Positions 52,601-63,918 of a stretch of 64,000 bases of DNA are shown piece after piece. The stretch covers positions 62,001-126,000 of the forward strand of contig JAYKKM010000198.1 of assembly GCA_035772405.1 (NCBI GenBank), read 5' to 3'. The translations under genes were made by a program, and so were the position numbers. Numbering within the stretch: position 1 is the first letter of the stretch; each line of letters opens with the position of its first letter. Origin of the DNA: Chrysogorgia sp. JL179-B06. Its lineage: Eukaryota; Cnidaria; Anthozoa; Scleralcyonacea; Chrysogorgiidae. A model generated the notes under the pieces. That model was given only the letters and a program-made list of their open reading frames with translations, ran no database searches and had not been told where the DNA came from.

Positions 52601-54242
52601 TAGGGTTGTTGCATGCAGAGTCACAATACCGGTCACCAATCCAGGAATCGGCACAACCACTGTTACAAAAATCACGAAGCTTAGTTCTCTTGAGATGAGA
52701 AATGACACTCTGGAACTTATGGGCTTTGGATTTCGACCCAATGCAATCACCACCATCCCAGTCACAATTAGACACATTGCATGCCTTGTCACAATACTTA
52801 TCATTAATCCACGTTGATGGGCACCCATCGTTACAATTTGGAACAGGCCACGACAAAAATACTTTCTGTCCTTTGGCATGTGTAAAAAAGTCATCCGGCC
52901 AAATCTCTGTTCCGAACATAACATCGTCGTTCAAGTAAATGAACTTCTTGGAAAGCCCTGGGATTTGGTGAAGGTGAGATTCAATTGCTGGTGAGCTAAA
53001 CGTTGGCAGGTGACTGGCGTTGGTGAAAATCTCACTGTGGGTTATAACTTTCACGCGAGGGTTGTCCAAGTTTAACCAGGATGGAATTTGGCCGTTTGTT
53101 ACAATGAAAATCTTTCTAACCCATGGGGCATATTTTTCGACAGAGCGTAGCGAGTAACGCAGTTCTTGATTGTCAGCAAATCTACTAGCCAAGAAGTGAT
53201 TGTCTTTGTCTTTGATATTGGAATTCCCAGGGAAGGGTTCCCATACCAATAGTACAGGTACGAAAATAAGCGGTACATTTTGGAAAGTTAGTTCTCCCTT
53301 GTGTAACCCCATTGCATGTGCATAGCCCTGGTCATCTTTAAATGTCAGAACAGCAACTTTTTCCTTCTCGTAATACTCCAGTTCTTTGATTTCTTCCAAA
53401 AAGCGTAAATACAGGAATTGCTTAAATGACTTCCCATCGACGTTTGGATTTTTTATCGATACCATGGCAACAGCTCGCATTCGCACAGCTAATTCAATAA
53501 CCTGGCTGGTTAAGTATGCCCGCTGAGCCACCACCCTTTCACCTTTGATAGTAAATGCCCTATTCACAGCATGTTTTAATGAGCTTTCTTCAGAAAACTT
53601 CACAAGAGTTACACTAGATTTCTTTGCACCTGGTCTTGATGCCTCAAGGGTGAAATTTGAAATGCTCGTTGCATCTTTAAACACAGGATCTACCGCTTTA
53701 AGATCGGCTTTCTGCGTTTTGGAATGAAGTTTAAGTACCAGGGAATTTAAAGGTACACAATTCTGGTAGGGGCAACCCTCTTTCGGTTTCAACGTAGTTG
53801 CTACATTGCCATTTTTGGAAACCGGATTGGGTTTCTCAATGGTGAACTTTGTTGGCTTTATTTTCTCGTAAATGAATTCGGTCGAACTTTCATTAAGACT
53901 ACCCTCAATTTCATTTTTAAGTTTCTCCAGATCTTTAAGTAGTCGAGGATCGGTGCCATTCACCCAAGTGTAAACAACATCGATTGGTAAAGGAAGGCAC
54001 AACCTGTCTTGGTACGACTTGTGTAAAATATTGTCCTCGTAAGAGAACAGTGATTGCTGGTATCTTGCTACGCTCCATTCCAATGCTACCTCTCCGAACT
54101 GCAAAAGGGAGAATATGCCCAGTAACAAGGCGCAGAAACAGAGAAGCATGCCATTCCGGGAAGAGAGAAACGTGTATGTTTGACGTTGAAGGAGTTTGCA
54201 AAAATTATCACAGAGCATTCGCTGAATTCGTCGACAGGCCAT
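46604..54242 (-). CDS. GNPTAB: N-acetylglucosamine-1-phosphotransferase alpha/beta precursor, complete
   Basis: GNPTAB is the Golgi enzyme that adds GlcNAc-1-phosphate to mannose on lysosomal hydrolases, the first step of the mannose-6-phosphate tag. Exons (minus): 51789-54242, 49870-50320, 48358-48656, 46604-47029; phases 0, 1, 0; 1,209 residues against 1,256 in human. Seen in order: N-terminal anchor about 32-49 after KLLQRQTYT; Stealth CR1 (IDVVYTWVNGTDP, 87-99); CR2 about 355-465 with LRYSLRSVEKYAPWVRKIFI and FIYLNDDVMFG; two LNR modules (about 470-500 and 526-556); RTLL/D at 871-875 where site-1 protease is expected to cut; CR3 with KVPSHMPHMVD; EF-hand loop 964-975; CR4 with FICLNDNIEHG; C-terminal anchor about 1158-1180. 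A second Met at residue 9 nearly coincides with the human start. The spacer between CR1 and CR2 is poorly conserved. Almost the whole alpha part is one 2.45-kb exon. Confidence 0.97.
47275..47396. repeat. Short foldback repeat
   Basis: ACTATGAAGCCGGGATTAGC with GCGTGGCGCCCATATTGGAG pairs with the inverse arm (CTCCAACATGGCCGCC, then GCGCTAATTCCGGCTTCATA). It lies in the last GNPTAB intron. Confidence 0.85.
47529..47697. mobile_element. Foldback element, GACCTCGTT family
   Basis: CTTTCATAATGGCA and AATTAGCCTTTCTGACCTCG on the left pair with ACGAGGCCAGAAAGGCTAAT and TGCCATTATAAAG on the right. Same family as 40130-40270. Confidence 0.75.
48726..48901. repeat. GTCTAACGTTTCGAGCGAA foldback repeat, copy 1
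   Basis: GGTCTAACGTTTCGAGCGAA is followed by a loop and the inverse CGCTCGAAACGTTAGT. It is preceded by GAATACTCTACATGGTTGG. Related copies are at 50400-50610 and 51237-51400. It lies in GNPTAB intron 2. Confidence 0.7.
49519..49567. repeat. Perfect 21-bp hairpin
   Basis: CCTGCGCCGCAGACGACTAA and one more A pair perfectly with TTAGTCGTCTGCGGCGCAGG (21-bp stem) around the 6-base loop ACAGTG. A tandem GGAGAAAAGCCCCAGGACAT repeat follows at about 49590-49630. It lies in GNPTAB intron 2. Confidence 0.85.
50400..50610. mobile_element. GTCTAACGTTT foldback repeat, copy 2 with terminal repeats
   Basis: The outer ends are AAATTGAATACTC and GGGTATTCAATTT. The inner arms are GGTCTAACGTTTCAAG and TTCGAAACGTTATAGACC. 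It lies in GNPTAB intron 1. Confidence 0.7.
50690..51230. mobile_element. Dispersed repeat with internal CTTAGCGTAATGTCTC minisatellite, copy 2
   Basis: The leader CAGAATGACCAGCACAAATG and ACACAAAAAATTGTAC is shared with the copy at 31920. The minisatellite has about 25 diverged units and includes a subset with CATAACATAGCGCAATGTCT. It lies in GNPTAB intron 1. Confidence 0.75.
51237..51400. repeat. GTCTAACGTTT foldback repeat, copy 3
   Basis: AGAGGTCTAACGTTTTGAGC and the inverse TTGAAACATTAGACCT; ends include CTCTAAAAGGTTG and CACCAACCTTTTT. It directly follows the minisatellite-bearing repeat. Confidence 0.65.
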
Positions 54243-55188
54243 TTTAAAGCCATTCTTTCATTCCCGTCAAAGAAACGGGAACACGTAGTTGCGGAAATAC
54301 ATTGCTGTCTTGACTGTTATTCAACTTCACGGTTAGCAGGTAAACTGAATGATTTTACTGAGCTTTCTTCTTGTCACATGTCCTTCTCGTGGAAGTTATG
54401 TTGCAATTGCCCAATACTTCGAATATAAGGCCAATATCGGCACTGAAATCTTCCGATGCGTTTTCTATATATTTGATGGATTGTTTAAGAACAGTAAAAC
54501 AAACTGCTTGTTGTAAATTCGCGATAAAGAAATTGATTAAATTGTAAAGAGATTTTAATTCAAAAGAAATTATAAATATTATGAAAAAATAACCAATAAA
54601 AGACCAACCGCGTGTGCGCGTGATGGGGCTCTGGGAATGATTTTTATCTCCCAAAAAAACAACATCTATCGGGCAATTTTGGATATTCGTCGGGACCGAC
54701 CCGAGCAGCCGACTATGGCGTACAATTTCCGCCAAAATTCAAGTTGGCATTTTCTACACACAACTTTCTATTTTCGACATTAGACATTCACATTTCTGAC
54801 ATTGAAGTTTGAATTCTCAACTATATTGTTTGTAATTTCAACACTATATACGCATTTATAGCTTTATGGTTTGTGTTTTTAACATTAAACTACAATTTTC
54901 GACATACAAATTGGTTTTTGGCGGAACGGGACGTACAATTTCCGCCAAAATTCAAGTTCGCATTTTCAACACACAACTTTCTATTTTGAACACACAAGTT
55001 GCATTTTGATAGCCTGTTTTGCTGCCCTAAAATTTGCGGGAGGAATGCATTCCTTATGGTCAGCAGCTAGCCATATTATCCCAGGCATGTACTTCATCTT
55101 ACGACGATATAGTGAATCCATAATCGTTCAACCACGTGGGCAGTTGTTCTTCGTCGTCCATGTTTTTTTTAGTTGTAAACAATTAACC
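54243..55188. promoter_or_regulatory. Divergent region between GNPTAB and the HECT gene
   Basis: About 945 bases head to head. Two direct copies of a segment of about 60 bases (TACAATTTCCGCCAAAATTC onward) lie at about 54720-54780 and 54932-54990. I see no further open frame. It probably holds the GNPTAB promoter; the direct repeats could also be subterminal repeats of a mobile element. Confidence 0.45.
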
Positions 55189-57992
55189 ATGAACAAGAAC
55201 CAGATAAATTCTGCCAGAGCAGCTCTTCTGCAAGTTGCAGAACAACTGAGTGTCCTACAAGGTCAGACTGAAGGTCAGTTAATTTTTTATTTAATTAATA
55301 TGATAATGATTATGCAAATTTCAGTAAGTATAATTTTGCATAACCAAATTAATCGTATTGTCTTTGTTACTTGTAAGAAATAAAGAAGTTAGCCTATATG
55401 AACATGAATGAAGAAATAAACCATTAAAAAATTAAAAAGAAATAAACAGTTGCAACATTCTTTCTAGCATGCAAACTGAATTGGACCATTGGTTTCTTCT
55501 TAGTTCTTGCAAAAACCTAGAAGGGAAGGTTGGTTTTAGAGATATGGTACACAGGGTTCTGTGGAGGACCATGCGAGTGCCAGGCAGGGGCGTTGCTAGA
55601 GGGGGGTTGGGGTGGAACACCCCCCAGTCAACACATAGTCAGCAAATAATTGTATCCCAGTTGGCAAATTGTTTTGCCAGTCAGCAAAATATGAATTGGA
55701 TAGGAAGGAAAAAAGTAAAACATTGGGGTGAAACTGGAAAAAACTAGTAATTATGGCCCAATTTCGGAAAATTTACGACTAATCGCATAGTGTTAGGAAA
55801 TTTTTTATGTACAGAAAATTTTTTTTTTTGTTGGACTTCCTACCCCCCCCCCCCCCCCCCCCCCCCCCTAGGGGCCTGGTCCCCCACCCCCATCTGCAAC
55901 ATTTGAAATCATGTTGGTTTGTGGACTTGTCCCAAAATGCTGTATTCTGAGACGTTCTTTCTGCAAATGTGTCATAGTGTTGCAAAACAACCAGAAACGC
56001 ACCCCCTGGTTTTCACACGCGGTCTCCCTTGGTTAAAAATGCCATGTAAAGCGCAGTTAACAAAAGAGTGCAACAGTGGATGTATTGCATATTTGAAACT
56101 TTCCAGGCGCCAGGTGGAGGAGTATTTTGATGCGAGTGCTGGGCTGCATTGCACTGCTGAGCGGTGGGCACCGCTGCCTGGCGTTGCCTATCGTGGGCAG
56201 AACCCTGGGTACAGTCTAGAGCATTTTCATAAAAGGACCTTGTAGGAGAGTCCGGAAAGGGGAGGGGAGTTAGTACCTTGGAAATGAAAGTTCCTGCATT
56301 CTTGAATTGTTGATGCATGTCATGGAACTCAAATAAAAATTACCACAAGTTGTTAATTAAAGACAAGTGAAAACTATGTAAAAACAATGTTTACCAAATG
56401 TGACAATTTTGACTATTCAGAATTTATTATTTCTGCCCTATTTGTTTGCATTAAATTTAGGAAAAAGGGACTTTTCAGGGGGGGCGAGGGAGGCAAGAAG
56501 TGATTTCATGGGGGCAGAGAGGACTGGGGGCAATAGCTTATATGTTAAAAGGCCAAGGTACAATCTGTTTTGCCTTTGGGCATACGTACAGAGGAGTCTC
56601 ACTCTCCTGATCATAAATATATGGTTTAACCCATTAGCTGGCAATGCACCCAGATGTGCCATACTTTAGTATTACTCTGTCCAATGCCAGACGATTTTAC
56701 TCATTAGTGGTATGGTACTTCTAGTAAGTGGTTTAACTGGTGAACTTGTATGTTCTCGCAAAGCTTGTTTGTGCTACATTTATCATTTATTTCACTGTAG
56801 AAGCAGGAAAATATACAATGTTTTCACAAATTTGTTGACAAAGTGAATTGTTTTGACAGAAAAATGTAAACAAAGCTGATTTGTACTAGCAAGCTGCACT
56901 GCAAATGTAAATAATTAGTACCACTGTACATGCTGTGCACACAAGTGTTATCTCATTCTTTAACCTTTTTAAAACTTTTTTCAAAAGTTCTGAGATTCTC
57001 TTAGTGAGTGTTTCCACCTGCTAGAGAATTATCTTTCCAAATAAGCTACCAAAATATACACTTTTTTATTTTTTATTTCAGCTGAAACCAAATTGACTGT
57101 CATCCCTTCAGGATCTTGCACATTAAGAGAGGGTCCAAGTAATCAAGGAATAGCAGACACAGGGTCAATTCCTTCCACAGTAAGAGAGGGTTCAACCAGT
57201 TCAATCCCTTCCACGTCGAGATGGGGACCACAGAATCAAGGAACACCCAAGACGACTAGCGTTAGCAGTGCAGCAGTTTCAACCCATCGTAAGCTTTTTA
57301 ATTACTCTGGAGGAAAATCAAGCAAAGGAAAAAGAACAAAAAAAGACCGCATTCCAACATGCTCCCTCAAATTTTTATGTATGTCCAGTTGCAGCAGGGA
57401 TAGGCCACCTTTGTCAATCAAAGAGAGAACCGCGTTGTCAAATGCAGGTCTTGGTGATTCGGTGATAACATTGAATCTTGAAGGAGATAGTGCTCACTTG
57501 CATGAAAGGTTGCTGGAGAAGTTCCCGAAACTGGGAACTGCTGGATATCAATTGCTTTTGTACCATCGGAGTGGGGAAGAATCAACATTTTGTTGCCTAA
57601 ATCCCCCATATACGCCAAAACGACTGAAGGAGCTTGTTGGACAATGCAAAATTTATATCAGGCCTTTGCAAAAGGACTTGATTGCAGAGGAAACAAGCAA
57701 CCGGCCCTTAGCTGAAGTACTAAATGTTGATGATGTGAGTTAAGTGATTTGAAAAAAACTATAAGCGCTATATTACCTGAATATATATATATATATATAT
57801 ATATATACTATAGACGATGTAGTAAAAACCGTTGGAAGAGTGCTCAATGGAAATCCAGAGCATATTATAGTAAAAATTCAAAGACTCAACAGTTGTGACT
57901 AGACATTTTATTACTAGTTAGTTTCGTGCCACACACAAATGGTGTAGTACTCTTCAGATAAAATGGTCTAAGACCATTTTATTTTATTTTTT

Positions 57993-58023
<31 letters not shown>

Positions 58024-61000
58024 TATATATATGCAGGTAATGCAGGTTGTAATAGGGTAAATAGGGTTGCAGATGTGTATAAACTTTCAAAACACATTTA
58101 CTACTAGAAACGCATTCACAATACAAAGATGCATATTGTGTAGGAAGAAATATGATCCTTCTGGTTCTTTCAATAAGTTTAAACTTATAGTCATATATTC
58201 TTGGCTCTGTAGTATCGTCCTTTTGATGGCAAGAAAACACTAGTATGCTTGAATATATGTAAATTAATATCGAGTCACATATAAGAGCATTCTCTGTCTT
58301 GTACACATTGCCAATTATGTAATTTTTCTTGTTTTGATTAGGATGATTACATTGACAATGAACCAAATGAACCAATCGTCAATTGTATTATCTGCAACGT
58401 GGCATTAAAAATGAGTGCTGTCCCAGAACATCAAGAATTGGTACATGATAGCAAACCAAAGGTTAATTTTGTATCTTTTTTAATTTATTTTAAATTCTTC
58501 ATTTTATTGGTAGGTTTCAGTTAAGTGTTTTACAGTAGATATATGGTGTTACCCATGGTTGTCAAATAATTTTTACTATTATTTGCATTCATGTTTCAAA
58601 ACTAAATACAAGATCAATACATGGAATGAATAACTTATGATTGACTGATGTGCCATAGTTAGAAATTACCAATAATTGATTATTGATGCAACAACCTACC
58701 CGATAATAAGGATTTTATAATGATGTCATAATGTCAGTCAAGCAAGTGACGTCAGTAAAGGTGACGTCATTTATTTCGATTTTTAATGATAATTTACAAT
58801 ATGACATGTTGGGCCATGTTACAATCATTCTGTAGCAATACCCCAAGGTATATAATTATAAATTGTATTTTCTCAACAATTTTAGAAAATTCGAAAGGCA
58901 GATAATTCTACCGATCCTAATTGTCTACTGGGCGATACGGGAAAAATTGGCCCGATTTCGAAACAGCTATTGGTTAGCGGTTAATCACTACACCGTTACA
59001 CTTAGTGAAACCATGGATAGTTAAAAAGGTGGATAGGAAACTGATGACGCGACCTTTTTGAAATGCGTGATGACGAACACAACGATCATAGCAAACTTTT
59101 GCTGTGTTTTTCTTTTATTTTCCGATATTTTTCGCATTCAAGTAGGTATATTGAGATTCAAAATGGTTATATTTTTACGTTTTTTAACTAAAATGCTCAA
59201 CTGTATTATTGCTAAACTTGGAATTATTTTGGATTCTGTGATGTCATAATTTTCAACAAGGTTGCGACGCCATCAGAACGCCAATCTTCTATGTAAACAT
59301 CATGCGCGATCACGAGTTTCCCATCCAGTTCTTTATTATCCATGGTGAAACCCACCTGTTATTTCGCTTTTCACTAATGGTAACTTTCAAAATTAATTAA
59401 CTCAATAACTTCCTTAGTCCTTATTATTTATACGACTACAGCCGGGCGAGTATACAAGTATTTACAGCTTTATATATTATACATAATAAACTGTATAACA
59501 ATTTTAGGAAAAGAAGAGAAGAACGATGGACAATTACGTGGAGGCACACAGTAGGAACAACAGTTTAGGGTATGGTGTACACAATGGACAGATGGCAAAG
59601 TTTGAATTCTGCATTGTGTAGGTTTTATACACAAACACAGTTTCTATCTTTTTCTTGATTTTTATTTCACTTCAGGTATTCTCCGCAGAAGACTGCGTTA
59701 GCTGATTTGGTACCCAGTGCAAGCTCAACGGATATCGAAACTGCTATGAATAATGCGAATGGAAACATCGAGGTTGCTGCGCAAGATCTTTTAGGTACAG
59801 TATATTATACGATCCTGCGATAATCTATATATTTTTCATCAATTTTTGCAACTCCAACATTCATTCTTATAATTAACAGGGTTAGAAGATGACTTTTTCT
59901 CCGACATTGTGGTCAGTGAATCTATACCAGAGTCGGGCGCTGTGTCTGTAGAGTTCAATCTTGACAAGTTCAGAGAGGAAAACTTGGATGAATCAGCAAA
60001 ACGACAGCATTTTTTTGTATCGAGAGAAGAAGGTTTGGAAGAATTGAAAAGGGACATTTTAAGTTGCTACAAACGACATGATTGCAACTTGAAAGCTAGA
60101 ATGCGAGTTCGCTTTGAAGGCGAAGAGGGTGCAGGGAGTGGGCCGATACGGGAATTTCTTCTGTGTGCGATGAAAATTGTGCAAGAAGGAATTGGTGCGA
60201 ATGGAAAACCGATAATATTCTTCGAGGGCGAGGATGATCATAAACTACCCGTTCATGAACAAACGCTCAGATGTACTGGAGCGTTCAGAGCAGTAGGCCG
60301 CATTATTGGTCATTCTGTTCTCCACGGAGGCCCATTTATGTATGGGTTATCGACAGCAGTGAAACAATACTGGGCTGCAACAGGTGGAAAGAACGCAAAA
60401 GACCGAGACACTGCCACCCAAGCTCTTTCCATTGTCATAGACGATATACCTGACATTGAACTAAGGCAGTGTATATCTCAGGTAAGTATCTGATAAGAAA
60501 CAAAAATATATAATTGATACAAATCGTCAAACAAATTATATCAGGCGTGCGCGTACGTTGGCATTCAGTTTGTGCAATTTTCGAATTTGGTTATAGTCTG
60601 TGTTCTGTGGCAGAGCATAAGGTTGAGGTCATTGTTGCTCCATCACGGGTAACCATAACATAAAGAAAGTTTTTTGAAGACTCATTAGTATACGAACGTC
60701 CAACTAGAAGTAGAATAACTTTAGAAATGTTCTCGCTTCAGCTTCAGAGCCTCGAACCCAACGAAACACCATCAGATGCCCTAAAGGAAAACTTGATGCC
60801 ATACTTGCTTGAGGCAGGGATTGATGCCGACCGAATTGATGCGGATTGGAATTTGGCGATCCAAGGCCTGATGCTTTATTTTGTCATAGATAAGCGGAGA
60901 AGGGAGTTGGACGAAATAGCAAAAGGTAATTATAAATTACAGCATAACTTTTTTTATTCTTCTGTGCTAAGTATGGCAAAATATTTAGTCGAGACATAGA

Positions 61001-61664
61001 TAGGGGAGGGGGGGGGGGGGCGAATGCGACTGTAGGAAATAACATGATACGTGTCTGTGGTTTCTACTCTAAAATTTCTGTTCCGTAACTCGCAAGATAA
61101 AACCTTTTATTCATGTTTGCTGGATATTTACAGGTATGGACGAAGTTGGACTGCATTCAGTCTTGGGTGGATGTGCATCAAGGATTGTCGAAACTATTTT
61201 TCCATTGTCCTGTATGCAGCAAGTATCGGTTGACCAGATGAAGGAAGTAATAATTTTCGAGGAATCAGAAGGAAAAGAAGACACCGTTGCTATGTTTTTC
61301 CTGTACTTGGATTTCCTTGGAAAGTACGAAGACGGTTAGTATAAGCAATAATTTTAATAAGTAAAATTATTTGACGTTCTTATGTGCGTGAAATTAAAAC
61401 ATTAGTTAAAAAATCCTACCGATCTTTGTTTTAGACCAACCTACTCTACTTGACCTATGTTGTTTTTTGAGTGCTACCAACACTTTGCCTGCCAGAGGCG
61501 GCACGCTGTTGGTTAAATTTGATGATGGGTCAAGCAAGTTACCTTACGCAGAAACGTGTTTTAACTCATTAACGCTGCCTACTATGCACCTGGATTATCA
61601 AGATTTTGAAAGGAACATGAACATTGCACTCAAGTATGGCTCACTTGGCATTGATCACCTGTAA
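55189..61664 (+). CDS. HECT-type E3 ubiquitin ligase, G2E3-like, nine exons
   Basis: HECT ligases take ubiquitin from an E2 on a catalytic cysteine and pass it to substrate. Exons: 55189-55273, 57082-57734, 58342-58461, 59508-59569, 59676-59794, 59880-60481, 60742-60925, 61134-61334, 61435-61664. They sum to 2,256 bases (751 residues) with all phases agreeing. The N-terminus (1-28) is a short helix; 30-150 is Ser/Thr-rich low complexity; 160-240 is a conserved-looking domain with YQLLLYHRSG and CCLNPPYTPKRLKELV. A C2H2 finger follows (C261, C264, H276, H281; UBZ-like spacing), then a UBA-like segment about 313-346, and the HECT domain about 380-751. The catalytic Cys is C717 in LPYAETCFNSLTLP. 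The usual Phe four residues from the C-terminus is absent (ends GIDHL). The exon 7 acceptor could also be six bases later in frame. Closest known style is the G2/M-phase E3 ligase group; orthology to G2E3 itself is not claimed. Confidence 0.9.
55274..57081 (+). other. Intron 1 of the HECT gene
   Basis: No exon found. It holds a 26-base C run (55843-55868) beside a T run, and G/C-rich patches near 55595-55620 and 56470-56530. Open frames here (for example 55919-56245) show no domain and no splice logic. Confidence 0.5.
57781..57807. repeat. AT microsatellite
   Basis: Pure AT dinucleotide run in intron 2 of the HECT gene. A second AT run is at about 57994-58032, and others outside this gene are at 22765-22785 and 23495-23528. 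Confidence 0.9.
59006..59350. mobile_element. Imperfect inverted-repeat element
   Basis: GAAACCATGGATAG and GGTGGATAGGAAACTGATGA on the left are matched in reverse on the right (GAGTTTCCCATCCAG, then TTATCCATGGTGAAAC). It lies in intron 3 of the HECT gene. Confidence 0.6.
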
Positions 61665-62688
61665 ATGTATATATATATACCACGGTTATTGGTTTTACGG
61701 TTCTACAGAGTTATGTTTGGTTGTTCTAGAACAGTGATAGAACACAGACATTATTGTACATGTGTCTTAGTTAACGTTATTAAGCTAGTGAATAGTAAAT
61801 AACTTATAGTTAAATAGTAATAATAATTGTTATAATATATAACTTATAGTAAGTATATATTACTGTTAGTATATAAGACATGCAACGTATTAGCTATATA
61901 CTGTAGTCTTGAGACGTATTTCCTTCAGTATTTCCTTCTCAGAAACTCCCACATCGTTTAGAAACTCCCACATCAACCAACGACAAGAATTAAGTCGTCA
62001 GTTTCAGTTCCCTGCACATAGGGTATTTTCAGTATTGTATGTTTTGGACTGAAACTGCGCGCGGTGTAGGGAACTGAAATTGATGCGCAAGAATGAGTCT
62101 AAAATTGTCTGTGTCCAGACAGTATGTTCTCACCTTAAAATGACAATATTACATCCTCCATTGCTTATTTGTCTTATTTTAAAGATACGGGTAATAGTTA
62201 AAATAATAAACCTGTTAATGGATGATTGGATCTATCACAATCGGAAATTACAGATTATTTACACAGCATTTGATACTGATTTTATAATTATGATGATGTC
62301 ACAACATCAGTCCACTGAGTAAAAGTGACATTATTCATTTTCTACCAACAAGGCAAAAAAACCCGACCCGATACCGATCATGGTCAATCAGTAAAACCAG
62401 TGGTAAAACCAAACCCTTAACGTAATTCGCAATCCTAGACCTAGCCCCTCCCCCATCTACAAGACCGTAACCCAATGTATACAGTTTAGCCTAATCCTAG
62501 TTGTGGGAGTGCCAGATAATGTCTGGTAAAAACGTTCTTACGTGATAGAGTATTAGTAAGGTAAATGAGTAATTGATGGTTATTGTCATTTTAAGTGTGA
62601 TGACATGTTGCACCAGAACACACTAATATAATCCAAATGCTAACATTTAATCTAATCCTAAATTTGGCAGTTTAACATGCTGTCTTGT
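61665..62688. other. Convergent intergenic region after the HECT gene
   Basis: Between two convergent 3' ends. It holds AT-rich sequence and a hairpin-like repeat at about 62000-62085 (TCAGTTTCAGTTCCCTGCAC and GTAGGGAACTGAAATTGA). The text around 62270-62340 (ATGATGTCACAACATCAGTC) resembles 58710-58770 in HECT intron 3, so a dispersed repeat is present. No exon seen. Confidence 0.5.
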
Positions 62689-63730
62689 CTATGTATTTAT
62701 CAGTGCAACTGTTTGATTAAGGATAACTACATACGTATCAAATGCGTTGTTAAAAGTAACTTCTTGTGGCATTTGGTTTATCACTTGACCCACTTGAACA
62801 TCATCTAATGGACAATTGGTGGCAGGCACTTCAACAATCTCTGGTTCATTTTCTGTAACAGGACCATCCCAGTCAATGCCAAAATTTTCTGGATTTTCCT
62901 GTTTAAATGCAAATGATGTGTGTGCATATTTTCAAATAACTTACATGCATTTATTGCCACTGTACTTTTTATGTAAGACTAAAATAGGACAAGGTAACCA
63001 AACATAAAATTCATGCGAGTGATGTGGGTACCACCCAACCAATTTTCTGGCCCTTTAACTTTTGATGATATCCTACAAATATAACAGATTTTTGTTACAA
63101 CTCTTCAAGACAAACTTTATAATGTTTCTGGTGTTACTCTAAGTGTATATCCATACCGAACAGGCTGAAAAATCTGCCTGGCCATGGTGGGAATCGAACC
63201 TACGACCTTTGGAATACTAGCCCAATGCTCTGCCAACTGAGCTACGCGGTCAGGTTGGTTCAATAGTGTGATATTTCGGAACTGAGTCTAGCTCCTTCGA
63301 TACCAATGTATTCTTGTAATCATGATTTTTTTGTGTGTTGGTGTTGTACTCAGGTGAAATCACCTGAGTACATAACACCAACACACAAAAAATCAAACTT
63401 TATAATGTGTGCACTGTACCTGATTCATTTCTCTTGCTACAGTAGTGTTTGTCCCACTAATATCATGAAGTCCTTCTATCCACAACTGCATAGGAGTCTT
63501 GTTACCTTCTGATCCTAAAGGATGATGAATCCAGGTTTCTCGCCAAACCAACAGGTGTTTGTTAATGAGAGGCAAAAAAACTAGGTGAAGGCACCACATA
63601 TGAACATCATCATCAGGATCAAGATAGCCACATCTTTCCATTTCGTAAAAGAAGTTATAAAACAAGCTTGCACAGCCTTGAAATACATCTCTCCACAGCC
63701 TTTCAATGCGCTGGTTGTGTGTACTTTTTC
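62689..63730 (-). CDS. Integrase-like DDE protein, 3' part only
   Basis: Two exons on the minus strand, 63420-63730 and 62689-62898, join in phase 0 and end in a TAG; the acceptor at 63730 shows that more exons lie upstream, beyond the window. The first exon begins near the motif STHNQRIERLWRDV, where the Glu is where the third acidic residue of a DDE integrase core is expected, and continues with HLVFLPLINKHLLVWRETW and HHPLGSEGNKTPMQLW. The last exon has GIDWDGPV followed by an acidic tail. These motifs are typical of a large family of integrase-core proteins that is multicopy in cnidarians and fish; I recall that as a family trait and cannot search it here. It is convergent with the HECT gene and may be domesticated or part of a mobile element. 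Confidence 0.8.
63180..63251 (-). tRNA. tRNA-Thr(AGT)-like sequence, probably SINE head
   Basis: The 72-base minus-strand segment has an A box TAGCTCAGTTGG with a clean D stem (GCTC and GAGC), an anticodon stem (TTGGG and TCCAA) with loop CTAGTAT giving AGT, and a B box GGTTCGATTCC. The acceptor stem pairs only partly (4 of 7) and one T-stem pair is broken, so a tRNA-derived SINE or pseudogene is more likely than a working gene. It lies in the intron of the integrase gene between its last two exons. Confidence 0.45.
63323..63393. repeat. 33-bp near-perfect palindrome
   Basis: TTTTTTGTGTGTTGGTGTTG followed by TACTCAGGTGA meets its inverse TCACCTGAGTA across two bases. It lies directly downstream of the donor of an integrase exon (63420). 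Confidence 0.85.
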
Positions 63731-63918
63731 CTTAAACGGAAGTAACCTTAGTTATGATTATGAACGGAACGGACCACAGACAATAATCTATTCTCTGCTG
63801 GTGTCCACTTAATACAGGATGTACATACTTTTACCCACCCCCTCTTTTGATATAACGCCTATAAGTATTAGTTTCACAATATTCTGACACTGCACAGACC
63901 AACGAACAAAAATTCGTT

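Noticed and set aside
55919..56245. 108-codon open frame in HECT intron 1
   Set aside because: No domain, no matching splice phase with neighbours, and next to homopolymer runs.
63180..63251. Functional tRNA-Thr gene
   Set aside because: The acceptor stem is only partly paired and a T-stem pair is broken, so a SINE or pseudogene is more likely; kept as a low-confidence feature.
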